Part shown: positions 31,520 to 42,307 of the stretch, piece by piece
How the letters are laid out: every line of letters starts with the position of its first letter
How positions within the stretch are numbered: the first letter of the stretch is position 1
Assembly: GCA_963575745.1 (NCBI GenBank)
Contig: CAUYUJ010002047.1
Location: 487,912-551,911 of the forward strand
Source: Prorocentrum cordatum
Lineage: Eukaryota > Sar > Dinophyceae > Prorocentrales > Prorocentraceae
Direction of reading: 5' to 3'
DNA length: 64,000 nucleotides
The notes under the pieces: model-generated
Told to the model about the DNA's origin: nothing
What the model saw: only the letters and a program-made list of their open reading frames with translations
The model's database searches: none
Position numbers and translations under genes: made by a program

Positions 31520-31790
31520 TTCCTGGCCCCGGCGAGTGCGCTTGCGTCCCGACGAGTCCTGCGGCCACGCCGCAGGCCGCTCCCCCGGCCTCGGAGGCGC
31601 TGACGGCAGCAGCGGACGGCCCTGTGGCATATGCGGAGCTGCCCACCGCCTGAGCCGGAAGTACCCGTCCCCCTGCTGCACAACCTCCCCCCGCGCGAGC
31701 CGGAAGTGCCCGTCCCCGAGCTGCGCGACCTCCCGCACCTGCGGGGCAGCGACCCGGAGCCATGCGAACCCGGCCGCCCTTTCGGGGTCG
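31520..31790. CDS. Exon candidate with 15-residue tandem repeat, strand unclear
   Basis: A 45-bp imperfect tandem repeat keeps both strands open. Minus reads EVAQLGDGHFRLARG then EVVQQGDGYFRLRRW. Plus reads EPEVPVPLLHNLPPR then EPEVPVPELRDLPHL. Codon-position substitutions between two units cannot decide the strand. It lies between the CAA-array element and a TCC tract. Confidence 0.35.
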
Positions 31791-31855
31791 CCGGCCCCCC
31801 CCCCCCCCCTGCTCCCCACTCCTGCCCCCCCCCCCCCACCCCCACCCACGCCTTC

Positions 31856-32158
31856 TCCAACTCCTCCTCCTCCTGCGCTCCTCCTCCTCCTCCTGCTCCC
31901 CCTCCTCCTCCTCCTCCTCCCTTCCTCCTCCTCCTCCTCCCTCCTCCTCCTCCTCCTCCTCCTCCCCTCCTCCTCCTCCTCCTCCTCCTCCCTCCTCTCC
32001 TCCCCCTCCCCCTCCCCCTCCTCCTCCTCCTTTTCCTCCTCCTCCTCCTCCTCCTCCTCCTCACCCTCTCTCCTCCTCCCCCTCCTCCTCCTCCTCCTCC
32101 TCCTCCTCCTCCTCCTCCTCGTCGTCCTCCTCCTCCTCCCCCTCCCCCTCCTCCTCTG
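31856..32158. repeat. TCC array with CCC and TTC interruptions
   Basis: About 300 bp; long Ser/Pro/Leu translations are artefacts of the repeat. Confidence 0.93.
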
Positions 32159-32298
32159 CGCAGCCGCGCCGCCACGCGCCCTGGCCGCCCCGCCGCCACC
32201 ACCCGGCCCAACATCACTGGGTCAGGGGGCGAGGGGTCGGGAAGGGACCCGAGGCGACATGCGAACCCTGCCCCTGGGGACTCCGGTGGAGCTCCCTA

Positions 32299-32482
32299 CC
32301 CAGACCCCCTCGGGTCATGAAAAAAACATGAAGGGCGGTTTTTCCTAATTTTCTGCCTTTGGAGGCCCTAACCGGCCCTCGGGAGCGTCAAAAAACGACT
32401 CAGGATGAAAAACCGGTCCCGGGGAATGGGTCGAGATCTCGGGGGGTCGACGTCATGAAAAAATCATGACGTCGGGGGTCTG
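32299..32482 (-). mobile_element. Family A element
   Basis: CCCAGACCCCCTCGGGTCAT to ATGACGTCGGGGGTCTGA. Confidence 0.88.
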
Positions 32483-32564
32483 AGTATGAGGTCCCGAAGC
32501 GCGCCAGAGGTGTGCGCACGTGGGCCCAAGGAGGGGACCGGCTCAGGGGAGGAAACCTCGAGCT

Positions 32565-32795
32565 AGAATCTCGGCGATGCATCGCCCGATAGGTCGGCGT
32601 TGGGCCCCCGATCGCGAAACACCGCGCTCCTGGGCGCGGAAGGCTATGAGGCCCCTATCGGCGATCACTGGGCGATTGTGGGAGAGGTCTCCACCCTTGA
32701 GCCCGTGGTGGGTTTCGGGCCATAACCCGAGCCTCCGGCGGCTCAAGAACGAGCGAGCACCTCAAGCCTCGGACCTCGAACATCGATCCTGAGCG
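32565..32795. mobile_element. Element rich in GATGCATCGCC units, copy 2
   Basis: CGGCGATGCATCGCCCGATA, CCTATCGGCGATCACTGGGC, CCCGTGGTGGGTTTCGGGCC and ACCTCGAACATCGATCCTGA match parts of 22236-22640. Confidence 0.5.
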
Positions 32796-32825
32796 GGTGT
32801 AGAAGAAGAAAACGGTGCAAACATC

Positions 32826-32983
32826 AACTTTTGACGGTCCGCGCAGATTTCTTGGATCTGCGCTGGACCCCCCTCCCTGGCGCGCGGAGCGCGCCAAGGG
32901 CGGCACCAGAGGCGCCGCCGGGGGGGCCCAGCGCAATCCGAGAAGAGGCATCCGCGCGGGACCGCCAGAAGTTCATGTTTATG
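32826..32983 (+). mobile_element. Family S element
   Basis: CGCGCAGATTTCTTGGATCT to AATCCGAGAAGAGGCATCCG around GGCACCAGAGGCGCCGCC. Confidence 0.72.
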
Positions 32984-33026
32984 CCGTTTCTTGCCCTCCG
33001 ATGGTGGTCCATCGGTGGCCGATGCA

Positions 33027-33174
33027 CCCTGACCTTCCAGGAGGGCTAAAAAATAGCACCCGACCTAAAAACCTATCCCTGAGCTATTCTGCGTCCTGGT
33101 TTTAGCCTGTTTCGTTTAGTTTTTTAGGTTTTTAGGCCTCCAGTGCTAAAGAATAGCTCTCTGGAAGGTCAGGG
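33027..33174 (+). mobile_element. Family B element with GCA target duplication
   Basis: Complete; GCA on both sides. Confidence 0.9.
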
Positions 33175-33890
33175 CATCACCCCCCCAGAGTCCGTATCCC
33201 CCGATGTTGCTCCTCCTGCTGCCCCCGAGCACCCCAGCTGGGCCCCCTCGCGCCGAGAGGGCCCGCTGGCGGAGCGGCGACAGCACCCGTGACGACGGCG
33301 AGGACGCTGACGACGATCGACGATCGACGACGACGACGACGCCGGCTGCGACGAAGACACGACGCCGGCGGCGGCGACGACGACGACGACGACGCCGACG
33401 ACGACGGAGACGCCCGGCGACGACGGCCAAGACGACGACGCCGACGTGGGCGGCGGCGGCGGCGACGGCGGCGGCGGCGCCGACGACGCCGGGCGGCGGC
33501 GTGCGGCGGCGGCGGCGACCTCGAGCGCGCCGCCGCGGCCGGCGCGAGGGGCCGGGGGGCGCCGGCGGAGCCGCCGCGCCACCGCGCCACGCCCAGAGCG
33601 GCGCGGGCGCGCGGGGCTGCTGCGGGGCCCGGGCGCCTCCTGCCGGGGACCCCCGCGGCTCCGATGCAGCCACAGAGGGTCGGTTGCGGATCGCTCGTCC
33701 TTCCCTCCCCTCCTCCTCCTCCTCCTCCTCCTCCTCCTCCTCCTCCTCTCTTCCTCCTCCTCATCTCCACTTCCTCCCTCCCTCCCCCTCCCTCCTCGTT
33801 CCTCGTCCTCCTCCTCGGGAGTCACGAGAGCATCGCGTCGGCGTTTTTTGAGTCGGCGTTTCGACAGTGGGGCGGGAAGGGGGGGGGGGA
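33175..33890. repeat. CGA/GCGACG-rich region with TCC run
   Basis: CGACGACGACGCC-type units 33300-33490 and TCC units 33706-33750. A plus frame at 33188-33300 (PPESVSPDVAPPAAPEHPSW) and a minus frame over the same bases are both open, so no exon is called. Confidence 0.7.
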
Positions 33891-34004
33891 GGGTGGGCAG
33901 GGGTCTGGCCCCGGAGCTCTGCTTGTGGTGCCGCTGCGTGGGGCCGTGCGTGCTATGGGGGAGATCCCCAGCTGCTCGAGAGAGGCGCCAGAAGCAGCCA
34001 AGAT
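33890..34004 (-). CDS. Exon candidate downstream of the GGA-bearing family A element
   Basis: Reads ILAASGASLEQLGISPIART and on to APGPDPC after an acceptor TTGGAGTAG| at 34006-34005. If the GGA array plus family A remnant (34023-34324) is one intron, this joins the exon at 34325-34487 in phase 0. The 3' end is uncertain. Confidence 0.38.
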
Positions 34005-34022
34005 CTACTCCAAGGAGGGGGT

Positions 34023-34170
34023 GCGCAAGGAGGAGAAGGAGGAGGAGGGAGGAGAGGAGGAGGAGAGGAGGAGGAAGAGGAGGAGGAGGAGGAGGATGGG
34101 AGGAGGATGAGGAGGAAGAGGAGGAGGAGGAGGAGGATGAGGAGGAGGAGGAGGAGGAGGAGGAGGAGGG
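34023..34170. repeat. GGA array fused to a family A remnant
   Basis: GGA/GGAA units that occupy the place where the left end of family A should be. Confidence 0.9.
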
Positions 34171-34324
34171 GGAGGCTTTTCGCTGTTCTCGGCCTCCGGG
34201 GGCCCTCGCCGTTGCCTCGGGGCCGTGGAACATCGGCCCGGGGCGGGGAAGCGGTCCCGGGGAAGGGGTCGAGAACTCTGGGGGTCGACGGTATGAAGAC
34301 ATCAAGACGTCGGGGGTCTGGGTC
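34171..34324 (-). mobile_element. Family A element with left end replaced by GGA repeats
   Basis: TTTTCGCTGTTCTCGGCCTC to GACGTCGGGGGTCTGGG. The CCCAGACCCCCTCGAG end is missing. Confidence 0.82.
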
Positions 34325-34487
34325 CTGCGGCGTGGAGGGCGCCGGGATGTGCTCCAGCAGTTTGGGGACGGCAGCCGCCGTCGGGTCATCCACGGCCAGC
34401 TCCTCCTTGGGCCCTGCCATCGCGACGGGGGGCTGGCCAGACGCCTCGGCGCGACGAGTCGCGGTCGAGCAGATGATTCCGTTCGCA
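34325..34487 (-). CDS. Exon candidate upstream of a GGA-bearing family A element
   Basis: Minus-strand frame containing GQPPVAMAGPKEELAVDDPT and PKLLEHIPAPST. It follows AG at 34489-34488 and ends CCGCAG|GACCCAGACC, directly at the family A end. A GA donor would be needed there, or a nearby alternative. The end phase (0) fits the candidate exon at 33890-34004. No domain recognised. Confidence 0.45.
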
Positions 34488-35329
34488 CTTGAGCTGGAGC
34501 GGCTAAGCAATTACGGAGAGCGAAGGGAAGAGGACGCGGAGGATGAAGGGGATGATGGCACATGAGCGCGAAGATGCACAGGGGAAGCACGAGAGAATGT
34601 CGAGGAAGATAAGACGGAGAACAGGGAAATGGGGAGTACGAGGGGCAGCGGGGGGACGGCCAAGAGAGTGAGCGGGACGAGGGAGGAGAAGGAGGAGCAG
34701 GCCGGTTGGCTGGCGTCCCCCCGCTGGGGCGGCATGCGGAGACCTCGGGCGTGGTCGCCTTTCTGCAGGGGGCAGCGGGCCCAGGGGAGGGAGACGCAAG
34801 CGAACCTGCAGCGACCAGGCGGAGGCCCTCTGCTGGAACCCTTCTAATGGTTGACAGCTAGACGGGCGACTCGGCCTGACCGCATGGAGTGGGGCGGAGG
34901 AGGAGAAGGAGGAGGAGGAGGAGGAGGAGGAGGAGGAGGAGGAGGAGGCGATGACTAGATTGAGCAATAGGGAGAGGATCAGGTTTACATCGGGTTCTGC
35001 CTCGGAGAAGGGTGGGGAGGAGAAGTGCAGCAAGAATGGGGACGATGAGGAAGAGCGCGGGTAAGTTCAGCAGATGCTTCGAGCAAGCTCATTTGCGCGG
35101 CGGGGTGGCTGGTGGCTACCCGTATGGGCTCACATGCGAATCCGCCGACCCCTTGGGGTCATCGGCGTGTGAGATGCTTCCCCCCTCCCCAAACCCCTCC
35201 CCCCGGAGCCTGGTCCGGTCGTTTTGGAGGGGGGGGGGGGGGGGTCCGGCCGGATTCCCCGGGATCCGCCGGCGCGGTCCGGGGGGGGTCATCCGCTCCA
35301 GAGAGTCTGCTGGGGGGGCCGCAAACGAG
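34488..35329. other. No recognised gene; GGA run 34893-34950
   Basis: Purine-rich. Short minus and plus frames, none convincing. Confidence 0.35.
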
Positions 35330-36790
35330 CGAAGAGGCTCCCAAGAAGCTCTGCAGACGGTCCAAGAGGGCCCCGAGTCGCCGAAAAAACACTCGAAGAC
35401 GGTCAAGATGGCCTCCAGATGGCCCCAGATGCCTCCAAGACGCCCCAAGAAGCTTCCAAGACGCCTCCCAAGATGGCCCCAAGAGGCCAAAATCGTCGAT
35501 TTCCATTGGTTTTTTCAACGTTTTTGGCCTTCGCGTTTTTTCGGGCTTCCGACGCTCCAAGACGGCGAAAGAAGCCCCCAAGACGGCATCAAGACGACCC
35601 GAGAGGCTCCCAAGTGGGCCCCAACACGGCCCAAGAGCGCCTCAAAACGGCTCAAGAGGGCCTTCAGACAGTCCAAGAGGGCCCACAGAGGGGCCCAAGA
35701 AAGGCTCCAGACGGGGACCACGAACCTAAAATTCTAGCCTTCCGCCCCAAAAGGCGCCAAGGAGGCCCCAAGAGGCCTCCAAGAGGCTCCAAGAAGCCCC
35801 CAAGAGGCCCCCAACAAGCCCAAAAAAAGCCCGTAGACGCCAAACGACGTCTCCAAGACGCCCAAGATGGCCCCAAGACGGGCCAAGAGGTCTCCAAGGC
35901 GGCCCCCGAGGTCCCATACAAGTCTCCCAAGAAGGCCCCAAGAGTCTAAAATTGTTGATTTTCCATGGTGTTCTTCGACGTTTTTTGCTTTTCCGCCTTT
36001 CCGGCTTCCCAACGCTCCAAGACGCGCGACGAGGCCCCAAAGATAGCCCCAAGATGGCCCAAGAGGCCCCCAAGACGGCCTCCAGACGGCCCAGGACGGC
36101 CCCAAGACGGCCCAAGAGGTCCTCAAGACGGCCCAAGAGGGCCGATTTGGAGGCGGGGAGGGGGCCAGGACGAGCGCAGCACGGCCGGGACGAGCGGTTC
36201 CAGGGCTTTTCCGGGCCCAAGAGGGCCTCAAGACGGGCCAAGAAGCCCCCAAAAGGCCTCCAAGACGGCCCACGAAGGCTCCGAGACGCCAAACGACCCC
36301 TCCAAGACGCCCAAGATGGCCCCAAGACGGGCCAAGAGGTCTCCAAGACGGCCCCCGAGGTCCCAAACAAGCCTCCCAAGAGGGCCCCAAGAGTCTAAAA
36401 TTGTTGATTTTCCAGTGTTTTTCGATGTTTTTTGCTTTTCCGCCTTTCCGGCTTCCCGACGCTCCAAGACGGCCAAAGAGGCCCCAAAGACAGCCCCAAG
36501 ATGGCCCAAGAGGCCCCCAAGACGGCCTCCAGACGGCCCAAGACGGCCCCAACACGGCCCAAGAGGTCCCCAAGACGGCCCAAGAGGGCTCCAAGACGGC
36601 ACCACGAGGGGCCCAAGAGGGCGACCAAACATGTTGAAACTCTAGCTTTCTGCCCCCAGGAGCCCCAGGGGGCCCCAAGAGTGCCCCAAGAGGCCCCCAG
36701 AGGCCCTCACGAGGCCGCCCAGACGCCCCAAGGAACCCCCAAGAAGCACCCCAGAGGCTCCGAAACGGCCCCCGAGTGGCTCCAAAACTC
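35330..36790 (+). repeat. Family J mosaic with higher-order repeat of about 456 bp
   Basis: CAAGACGGCCCAAGAGGCCC-type units throughout. A core with GTTGATTTTCCA, TTTTTTGCTTTTCCGCC and TTCCCGACGCTCCAAGACG begins near 35475, 35936 and 36392. Frames on both strands run through it because of the repeat. Confidence 0.85.
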
Positions 36791-37230
36791 GCAGTGTCGC
36801 TGTCCGCTCGGACCTCCCCGCGGAACTGCCCGAGACCCTCTGGCGGTGGCGGCGAACAGACACCAAACAAATATCACTCGCCTTTTCACCCCTTCGCAGC
36901 TTCTACTACCCCCAGATTGGCATAAACAAGGGGTCGGCGGTGTGGCGTAAGCCTAAGAATCTCGCCCAACCCACACACCTCCCGTCGCTTCAGTGCTCTG
37001 GTGGTGGCGATCTTTGCGTCTTGTGTGTGTGTGTGTGTAAGTGGACCATCGTTGGATGGGTCAGGGCTGGGAAGCCATGGCATCAAGACGGCCCTGTCCA
37101 CAAGGACGTGCTCGCACTGTGGCGGTTCAGACTGCTCTGGCGCGCTGTTTGAAGGCAGGACAAACCAGAAACAACGATGGACAAACAATTAGCCTGGCGA
37201 AAGACCCAACCATATGAAATTGTGAATAGC
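36791..37230. other. No recognised gene; short TG run at 37022-37038
   Basis: Unassigned. GCCTGGCGAAAGACCCAACC at 37190-37210 is echoed by CCAGGCGAAGGGCCCAACCA at 38024-38043, marking the left edges of the two satellite blocks. Confidence 0.4.
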
Positions 37231-38507
37231 GCAATTGTGAGTATCGTCGTCGGTGGAACTCCCTATGGTGCCACGCAACGTGTGAGGGACGTACCGGAAC
37301 GGGCGCGGTGGGCGCATGCGAACGCGTGTGAGGTGTGTGCCGACATGGGCGCGGTAGCGCCATGCGAGCGCAGCCTCTGGGGCCCTCGGTGCAGCTCCCC
37401 TTGGGGCCACGAAGCGTGTGAGGGGTGTGCCGAAACGGGCGCGGCGGTGCCATGCGAGCGCAGCCACTTGAGCTATCGGTGGGGCTCCCTATGGGGCCAC
37501 GAAACGTGTGAGGGGTGTGCCGAAACGGGGGCGGCGGTGCCATGCGAGCGCAGCCAGTGGGGCCCTCGGTGGAGCTCCCTCTGGGGCCACGATGCGCGCG
37601 AGGGGTGTGCCGAAATGGGCGCCGCGGTGCGATGCGAGCGCAGCCACTGGGGCCTTCGGTGGAGCCCCCCTATGGGGCCACGGACACGAAGCGTGTGAGG
37701 GGTGTGCCGACATGGGCGCCGCGGTGCCATGCGAACGCACCCTCTGAAGACTTCGGTAGAACTCCCTATGGGGCCACGAAGCGTGTGAAACGTGTGCCGA
37801 AACGGGCGCGGCGGTGCCATGCGAGCGCAGCCACTTGAGCTATCGGTGGAGTTCCTTATGAGGCCAACGAAGCGTGTGAGGAGTGTGCTGACATGGCTGA
37901 CTGGTGCTGAAGGCGCAAGCAGGGACGGGAGGACGGGGAGGGAGGGGGCAGCGGGTGGGAGGCGACGCGGGGCGCTGTCTCTGCAAAACGAGGGCCCAAC
38001 ACCACAAGATGGTCGGGAACTATCCAGGCGAAGGGCCCAACCATGTGCAGTTGTGCGTAATTAGCGCGTTGTGGGTGCCGCTTCCGGTGGGCCGCGCAGC
38101 GCGCAGTGGGGCGTGCCGTAATGTGTGGGGGGCGGGCGCATGCGGGCGGTCCCACAGGGGCCTTCGGTGGAGCTCCCTGTGGGGCCACGACGCGCTGTAG
38201 TGGGGTGTGGGGGCGCATTCTGGCGATGCCACTGGGGCCTTCGGTGAAGCCCCCGTATGGGGCAACGAAGCGTTGTACTGGGCTGAGGGGGACGCTTTAT
38301 GGCGGTCCCACGGTGACCTTCGCTGGAGCCCCCTATGTTGCCACGAATCTCTGTACTGGGGGGGGGTGGACGCAGCGGTCCCACTGGGATCTTCGGTGGA
38401 GCTCCCTATGGCCTATGGTGCCGCGAAGCGCTGTACTGGGTGGGGGGGACGCATGCGGGCAGTCCAACTGGGACCTTCGCTGGAGCTCCCTGTGGGGTCA
38501 CGCAGTC
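37231..38507 (+). repeat. 90-bp satellite, about 13 copies in two blocks
   Basis: GGGGCCACGAAGCGTGTGAG begins at 37403, 37493 and 37583. Copies hold GTGCCATGCGAGCGCAGCCA and TCGGTGGAGCTCCCTATG. As 90 is a multiple of 3, frames stay open as 30-residue repeats. Copies diverge after 38060. Confidence 0.93.
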
Positions 38508-38694
38508 CCCAGACCCCCGACGTAATGATTTTTTCATTACGTCGACCCCCAGGGGTCCCGACCCTTTCCCCAGCACCGGCTTTGCATGCTGAGTCGTTTG
38601 CTGACGCCCCCGGGGCCCGGTGAGGGCCCCCCGAGGCCGAAAATTGGGAAAAACCCTCCCGTCGTGATTTTGTCCTTGCCCGAGGGGGTCTGGG
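38508..38694 (+). mobile_element. Family A element
   Basis: Complete; the flanks add AGT/ACT so the outer palindrome reads GCAGTCCCCAGACC. Confidence 0.9.
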
Positions 38695-39167
38695 GACTGC
38701 CTCGCCGAGCTCCTCGTGGCGCCCTGGCCGGCCTCGCCGGCGCGGTGCGCACCTCGAGGCGCTCTCGGGGAAACACCCGCGGCGCCGACCCGGCGATCGG
38801 CCCTCCGAGAGGCCTGGCTCGTGGCCTGCCCCGAGCTCTGGCGCCGCCGCGCCGACTGCGGCCGTCGTGCTACAAGAATGAAGGGGCCCAAGTCAAGTCA
38901 AGTCACCCCGCTCGCACGAGGGCGGGCCCATATAGGGCGCGAGGGAAAAACAAGTTACAGTGCAAGCAGGAAGCGGCGGGCGTGCTCACTCGCAGAAATC
39001 CAAGAAGTCCTCCGTCATATCTGCCCAGGCAGCGTCGTCTTGCGCGGCTTCTTGCCACGATCCAATGTGATTCGTTCGGCAAAAAGCCACCAGCTTCTCA
39101 TCCCACGACATGATAGGACGACCCTGTGAGCGCGACCCAGGCGGTGTCCAGCGCAAGGCTCTCCGCA
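38695..39167. other. No gene assigned; GC-rich open frames
   Basis: A plus frame contains SALREAWLVACPELWRRRAD and a minus frame is also open. No borders chosen. Confidence 0.3.
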
Positions 39168-39312
39168 TGAAGGGGCCCAAGAACACACAAATAAAAACAC
39201 ACACATAAAGACATTCCCCATACTTTCCCGTATTTTATGAGATTCTGTCTTCCCCCGCACTTCCCATATTTTCCTATATTTTCTAGGAAATCGAAGATGA
39301 ATTGTGTCTGCA
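39168..39312 (+). mobile_element. Family C element, right end missing
   Basis: Ends after AATTGTGTCTG without the CCCCTCCTGA terminus. Confidence 0.8.
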
Positions 39313-39643
39313 GGGCGAAAGCGAACCTCTTCCGCTGAAAGCTCCGCGGGACGCGCACAGCTTCCATTGGCAGAGAAAGGGCGGGAGCAGGCGGGGCCTC
39401 ACGCGGCCAGGGGCGGGCGAAGCCCGGGGAGCAGGCGGTGGACCATCGTGCTACAAGAGGGCGCGCAGAAGCAGGAACGACAGGGTCTTCGGGCCACGGC
39501 GGGGCCAGGCCACGAAGCGATCCAAGGACGCGGACAGAAGGGATGGCCCGGGACCCGAACCCCTGCCGAGGCCACACAGGGGGCCTTTTAGATGGGATCC
39601 CAGTATCTGTGGCCGGAGGAACGCGATGCGTCGGCGATGCATC
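39313..39643. other. Open frame of uncertain status between two family C copies
   Basis: Plus frame of about 95 codons (39304-39591, ending at a stop) with a mixed composition such as WTIVLQEGAQKQERQ. Minus frames are also open. Not called as a gene. Confidence 0.25.
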
Positions 39644-39809
39644 TGAAGGGGCCCTGGGACACACAAATAAATACACGCAAACAAAAGAATTCCCTATCTT
39701 TTCTCATACGGTCTGGTTTTATGTCTTCCCCACCACTTCCCATAGTTTCCCATATTTTCTGGAGGATCGACGATTCATTTGTGTCTGTGTGTGTTTTTGT
39801 CCCTCCTTC
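39644..39809 (+). mobile_element. Family C element with GCATC target duplication
   Basis: Inserted in a GATGCATCGGTGATG-type repeat; GCATC on both sides. Last bases diverged (CCTCCTTC). Confidence 0.9.
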
Positions 39810-40010
39810 GCATCGGTGATGCGGCGCGAAGCCCCCCGCCTCCGTCTCCTCGCCGGTCGGAAAAAAAAGCGGGTCGAGGCACGAAGTATATGCAGGCGTC
39901 GTTGGAGGCAGATGCGGTTTGCGCCCCGCCCCCGGAAGAGGAGGGAAACAGGGAGCGCCGCTCGACTCTCGAAGTAGGAAGGCGGCTCCAGCAAATTTTG
40001 ATTTTAACGG
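39810..40010. repeat. Unassigned, includes a block shared with 56793-56860
   Basis: GAAGAGGAGGGA, CCGCTCGACT and GTAGGAAGGCG appear in the same order in both. Confidence 0.5.
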
Positions 40011-40173
40011 GCGAAGAACGGTATAAAGTAAACCTTTTCGCCGTCGGGGACACCTGCCCCCGGGCGGCTGGAGAGTGTATACCCTTACGGTGGCACCGTA
40101 GGGGTATAAACTTTCCGGCCGCCTAGGGACAGGCCCCCGACAGCGAAAAAGTTTATTTTATACCCATCTTCGC
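40011..40173. mobile_element. Foldback element Y
   Basis: Two arms of about 80 bp: GCGAAGAACGGTATAAAGTA on the left faces TTTATACCCATCTTCGC on the right; GTCGGGGACACCTGCCCCCG faces AGGGACAGGCCCCCGAC. The centre is TTACGGTGGCACCGTA. Confidence 0.9.
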
Positions 40174-41153
40174 TCGCTGAAGATTGTGATTCAGGGATCC
40201 CCACATGCCTTCTTTCAACGACTGGCGCCCCCACCCCACCCCACTCCTCCCCCCCCCCGCGCTGCGTAGGGTTCCCGGTGCGTTGACCTGGAGGCCGCTT
40301 GGGGGGGGGCCACCGAACGTGGGGGAGGTCTGAGCCTTCCATGGCGGTGGTCTGGTCAAGAGGTGTCGCGGTGGCAGGGTGAACGATGGCAGCGCCGTTG
40401 TAAGCGTTCTGCCGAGGCCGGGGAGGCTCCTCCTCCTCCTCCTCCTTATCCTTCTCCTCCTACTCCTCGAGCTCGAGCTGGTCGCAGTGTCAGGACGATC
40501 CTCCTCCTCCTCCTCCTCCTCCTCCTCCTCCTCCTCCTCCTCCTCCTCCTCTGCCCAGCCACGCCGACACGCGCCCTGGCCGCCCCGCCGCCACCGCCGG
40601 CCCCGCATCACTCGGCCAGGGGCCACGAGGTGGGGGGACCGGCTCGGGGGGGGGGAAACATCGGCCTGAAAAATCGGCGATGCATCGCCCCGATATCGGG
40701 GGCGGCCAAGAGGGGGGCGTCCAAGAGGGGAGGCGCAAATCATGGCCGGCGGCATGTGCGCGGCCCTTGGGGGGGCAGGGACGTCATGAAATAAGAAGAG
40801 GCGCCATGAAATCTGGGGGAATATCATGGCCCGCGCCATGATATCCATCCCCCCCCTCTAGCCCCTAGTCATCACCCCCCTCTTTGCCGCCCCCGACGAG
40901 AGCGAGCCCGCACGTTCCTGGGCGGGGTGGGGCTGGCAGGCGCCCATCGGCGATGGCATGGGCGACGTGGGGCCTGTTCCCTCCCAACGCTGCCCCCTGC
41001 CGCCCTGCCGCCACCACCAGCCCTCCATCACCCGGGACTTAGTGCTGCGGATGCCGTTGCAACGGACACCCCAACAGTCCTATCATCGAATAACAAAAAA
41101 CTGTGTGTGTGTGTGTTTGTTGTAGGAACACGTCCTGGAAATATTCCACATAC

Positions 41154-41155
<2 letters not shown>
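40174..41155. other. No gene; TCC arrays at 40430-40460 and 40500-40552
   Basis: GATGCATCGCCCCGATATCG at 40679-40698 belongs to the GATGCATCGCC repeats. ATGATATCC/GGGAATATCATGG near 40822-40845 form a small inverted repeat. Confidence 0.45.
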
Positions 41156-41221
<66 letters not shown>

Positions 41222-41273
41222 TTTTTTTTTATTTTTTTAAAAAAAAAAACAAAAAAAAAAAAGAAGAAAAAAT
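41156..41273. repeat. Poly-T tract followed by poly-A tract
   Basis: About 65 T, a short mixed T stretch, then A-rich sequence. Length is likely approximate, since such runs are hard to sequence. Confidence 0.9.
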
Positions 41274-41515
41274 AGCATTTCTTATGTTTAAACATATTTA
41301 AACACATGTTCTAGACATCTGGAAATCATTTGGCAACATGCTTCCTCTCCATTCATCGCCCTCCACAAGACCAGTGCCCACCAAGGGCGGGGGCCCCGCC
41401 GGCGGGGAGGCCTCCGTGTTGGCTGGCTGCTGGATCCCATACTGCGCGGCGCGGGGGCGCGCGCACAAGAGCACGACAGCGACGCGAGGCTGGAGGGAGG
41501 GAGGGGAGCAGAGAG
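41274..41515. other. No gene recognised
   Basis: Unassigned. Confidence 0.3.
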
Positions 41516-41700
41516 AGCATCTCCAGCGCCTCTTGATCGTGGATCGCTCGCGCTCTGCCGCCATCTGCGGCCCCTTGGCGGACCGGCGAGCAGAGAGAGA
41601 GCATGCTTCAGCATCTCCAGCGCCTCTTGATCGTGGACCGCTCGTGCACTGCGCTGCCATCTGCGGCCCCTTGGCGGACCAGCGAGCCCCACGGGACCCT
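41516..41700. repeat. Tandem duplication of about 100 bp
   Basis: CATCTCCAGCGCCTCTTGAT followed by GCCATCTGCGGCCCCTTGGC occurs twice (41518 and 41614). Confidence 0.92.
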
Positions 41701-42307
41701 GAGACTGCTCCTTGTGCACCCTGAGACTGCCACGTCAACCTCCTCCTCCTCCTCCTCCTCCTCCTCCTCCTCAGAACGCGTTCCAACACTTCCCTGCGGC
41801 CACGCCTCGGGTTTGCCAGGCGGAGATCGAAGGCCCGCTGCTGCGGCTCTCAGGCTGCAGCCCCCCGGGGCGAGGAAAGGGCCCGCCACGGCGCCCTGCA
41901 GGCAAGGCCGAGCGTGCCGCCGGCCCCCCAAAACCGCAGGCACTGTCACACGCCAGAGTTCCGCGGGAGTTGCAGCAACGCCCCTCTCTGCTGTGTTCCC
42001 AGCTATCGCTCGTGTTCTTCCGATTCTCCTCGCCCTTGCCTCCGCCATCCGCGCCAGCGCATGCTTCATCCGTCCCCTCGACGAGAGTGCACGGTCCATC
42101 AGGGAAGACGCAATCGAAATGTAGGACATGTGCTGCGAACCCGTGCCATGGCTATTGTGGAAAGGCCACGGCCACGAAACCATGTCGCAAGTCGTGCGCA
42201 GCTCCATCATGCTCTGGAGTGCTCGTACAGATGCGAGAAAGAGCGCAGAAGAGAGGCTCGCAGTCGCCTGGAACCAAAACACACTTCAATCCTAAACATC
42301 GGCTTTC
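41701..42307. other. No gene assigned; TCC run 41743-41773
   Basis: Frames on both strands reach 130-200 codons. None has a recognised domain. Confidence 0.3.

Noticed and set aside
35012-36870. 200-380-codon frames over family J (Pro/Lys/Arg-rich on one strand, Trp/Gly/Leu-rich on the other)
   Set aside because: Open on both strands because the short repeat lacks stops; no splice borders or domains.
37231-38507. CRISPR array
   Set aside because: Tandem 90-bp copies without unique spacers, in eukaryote-like DNA.
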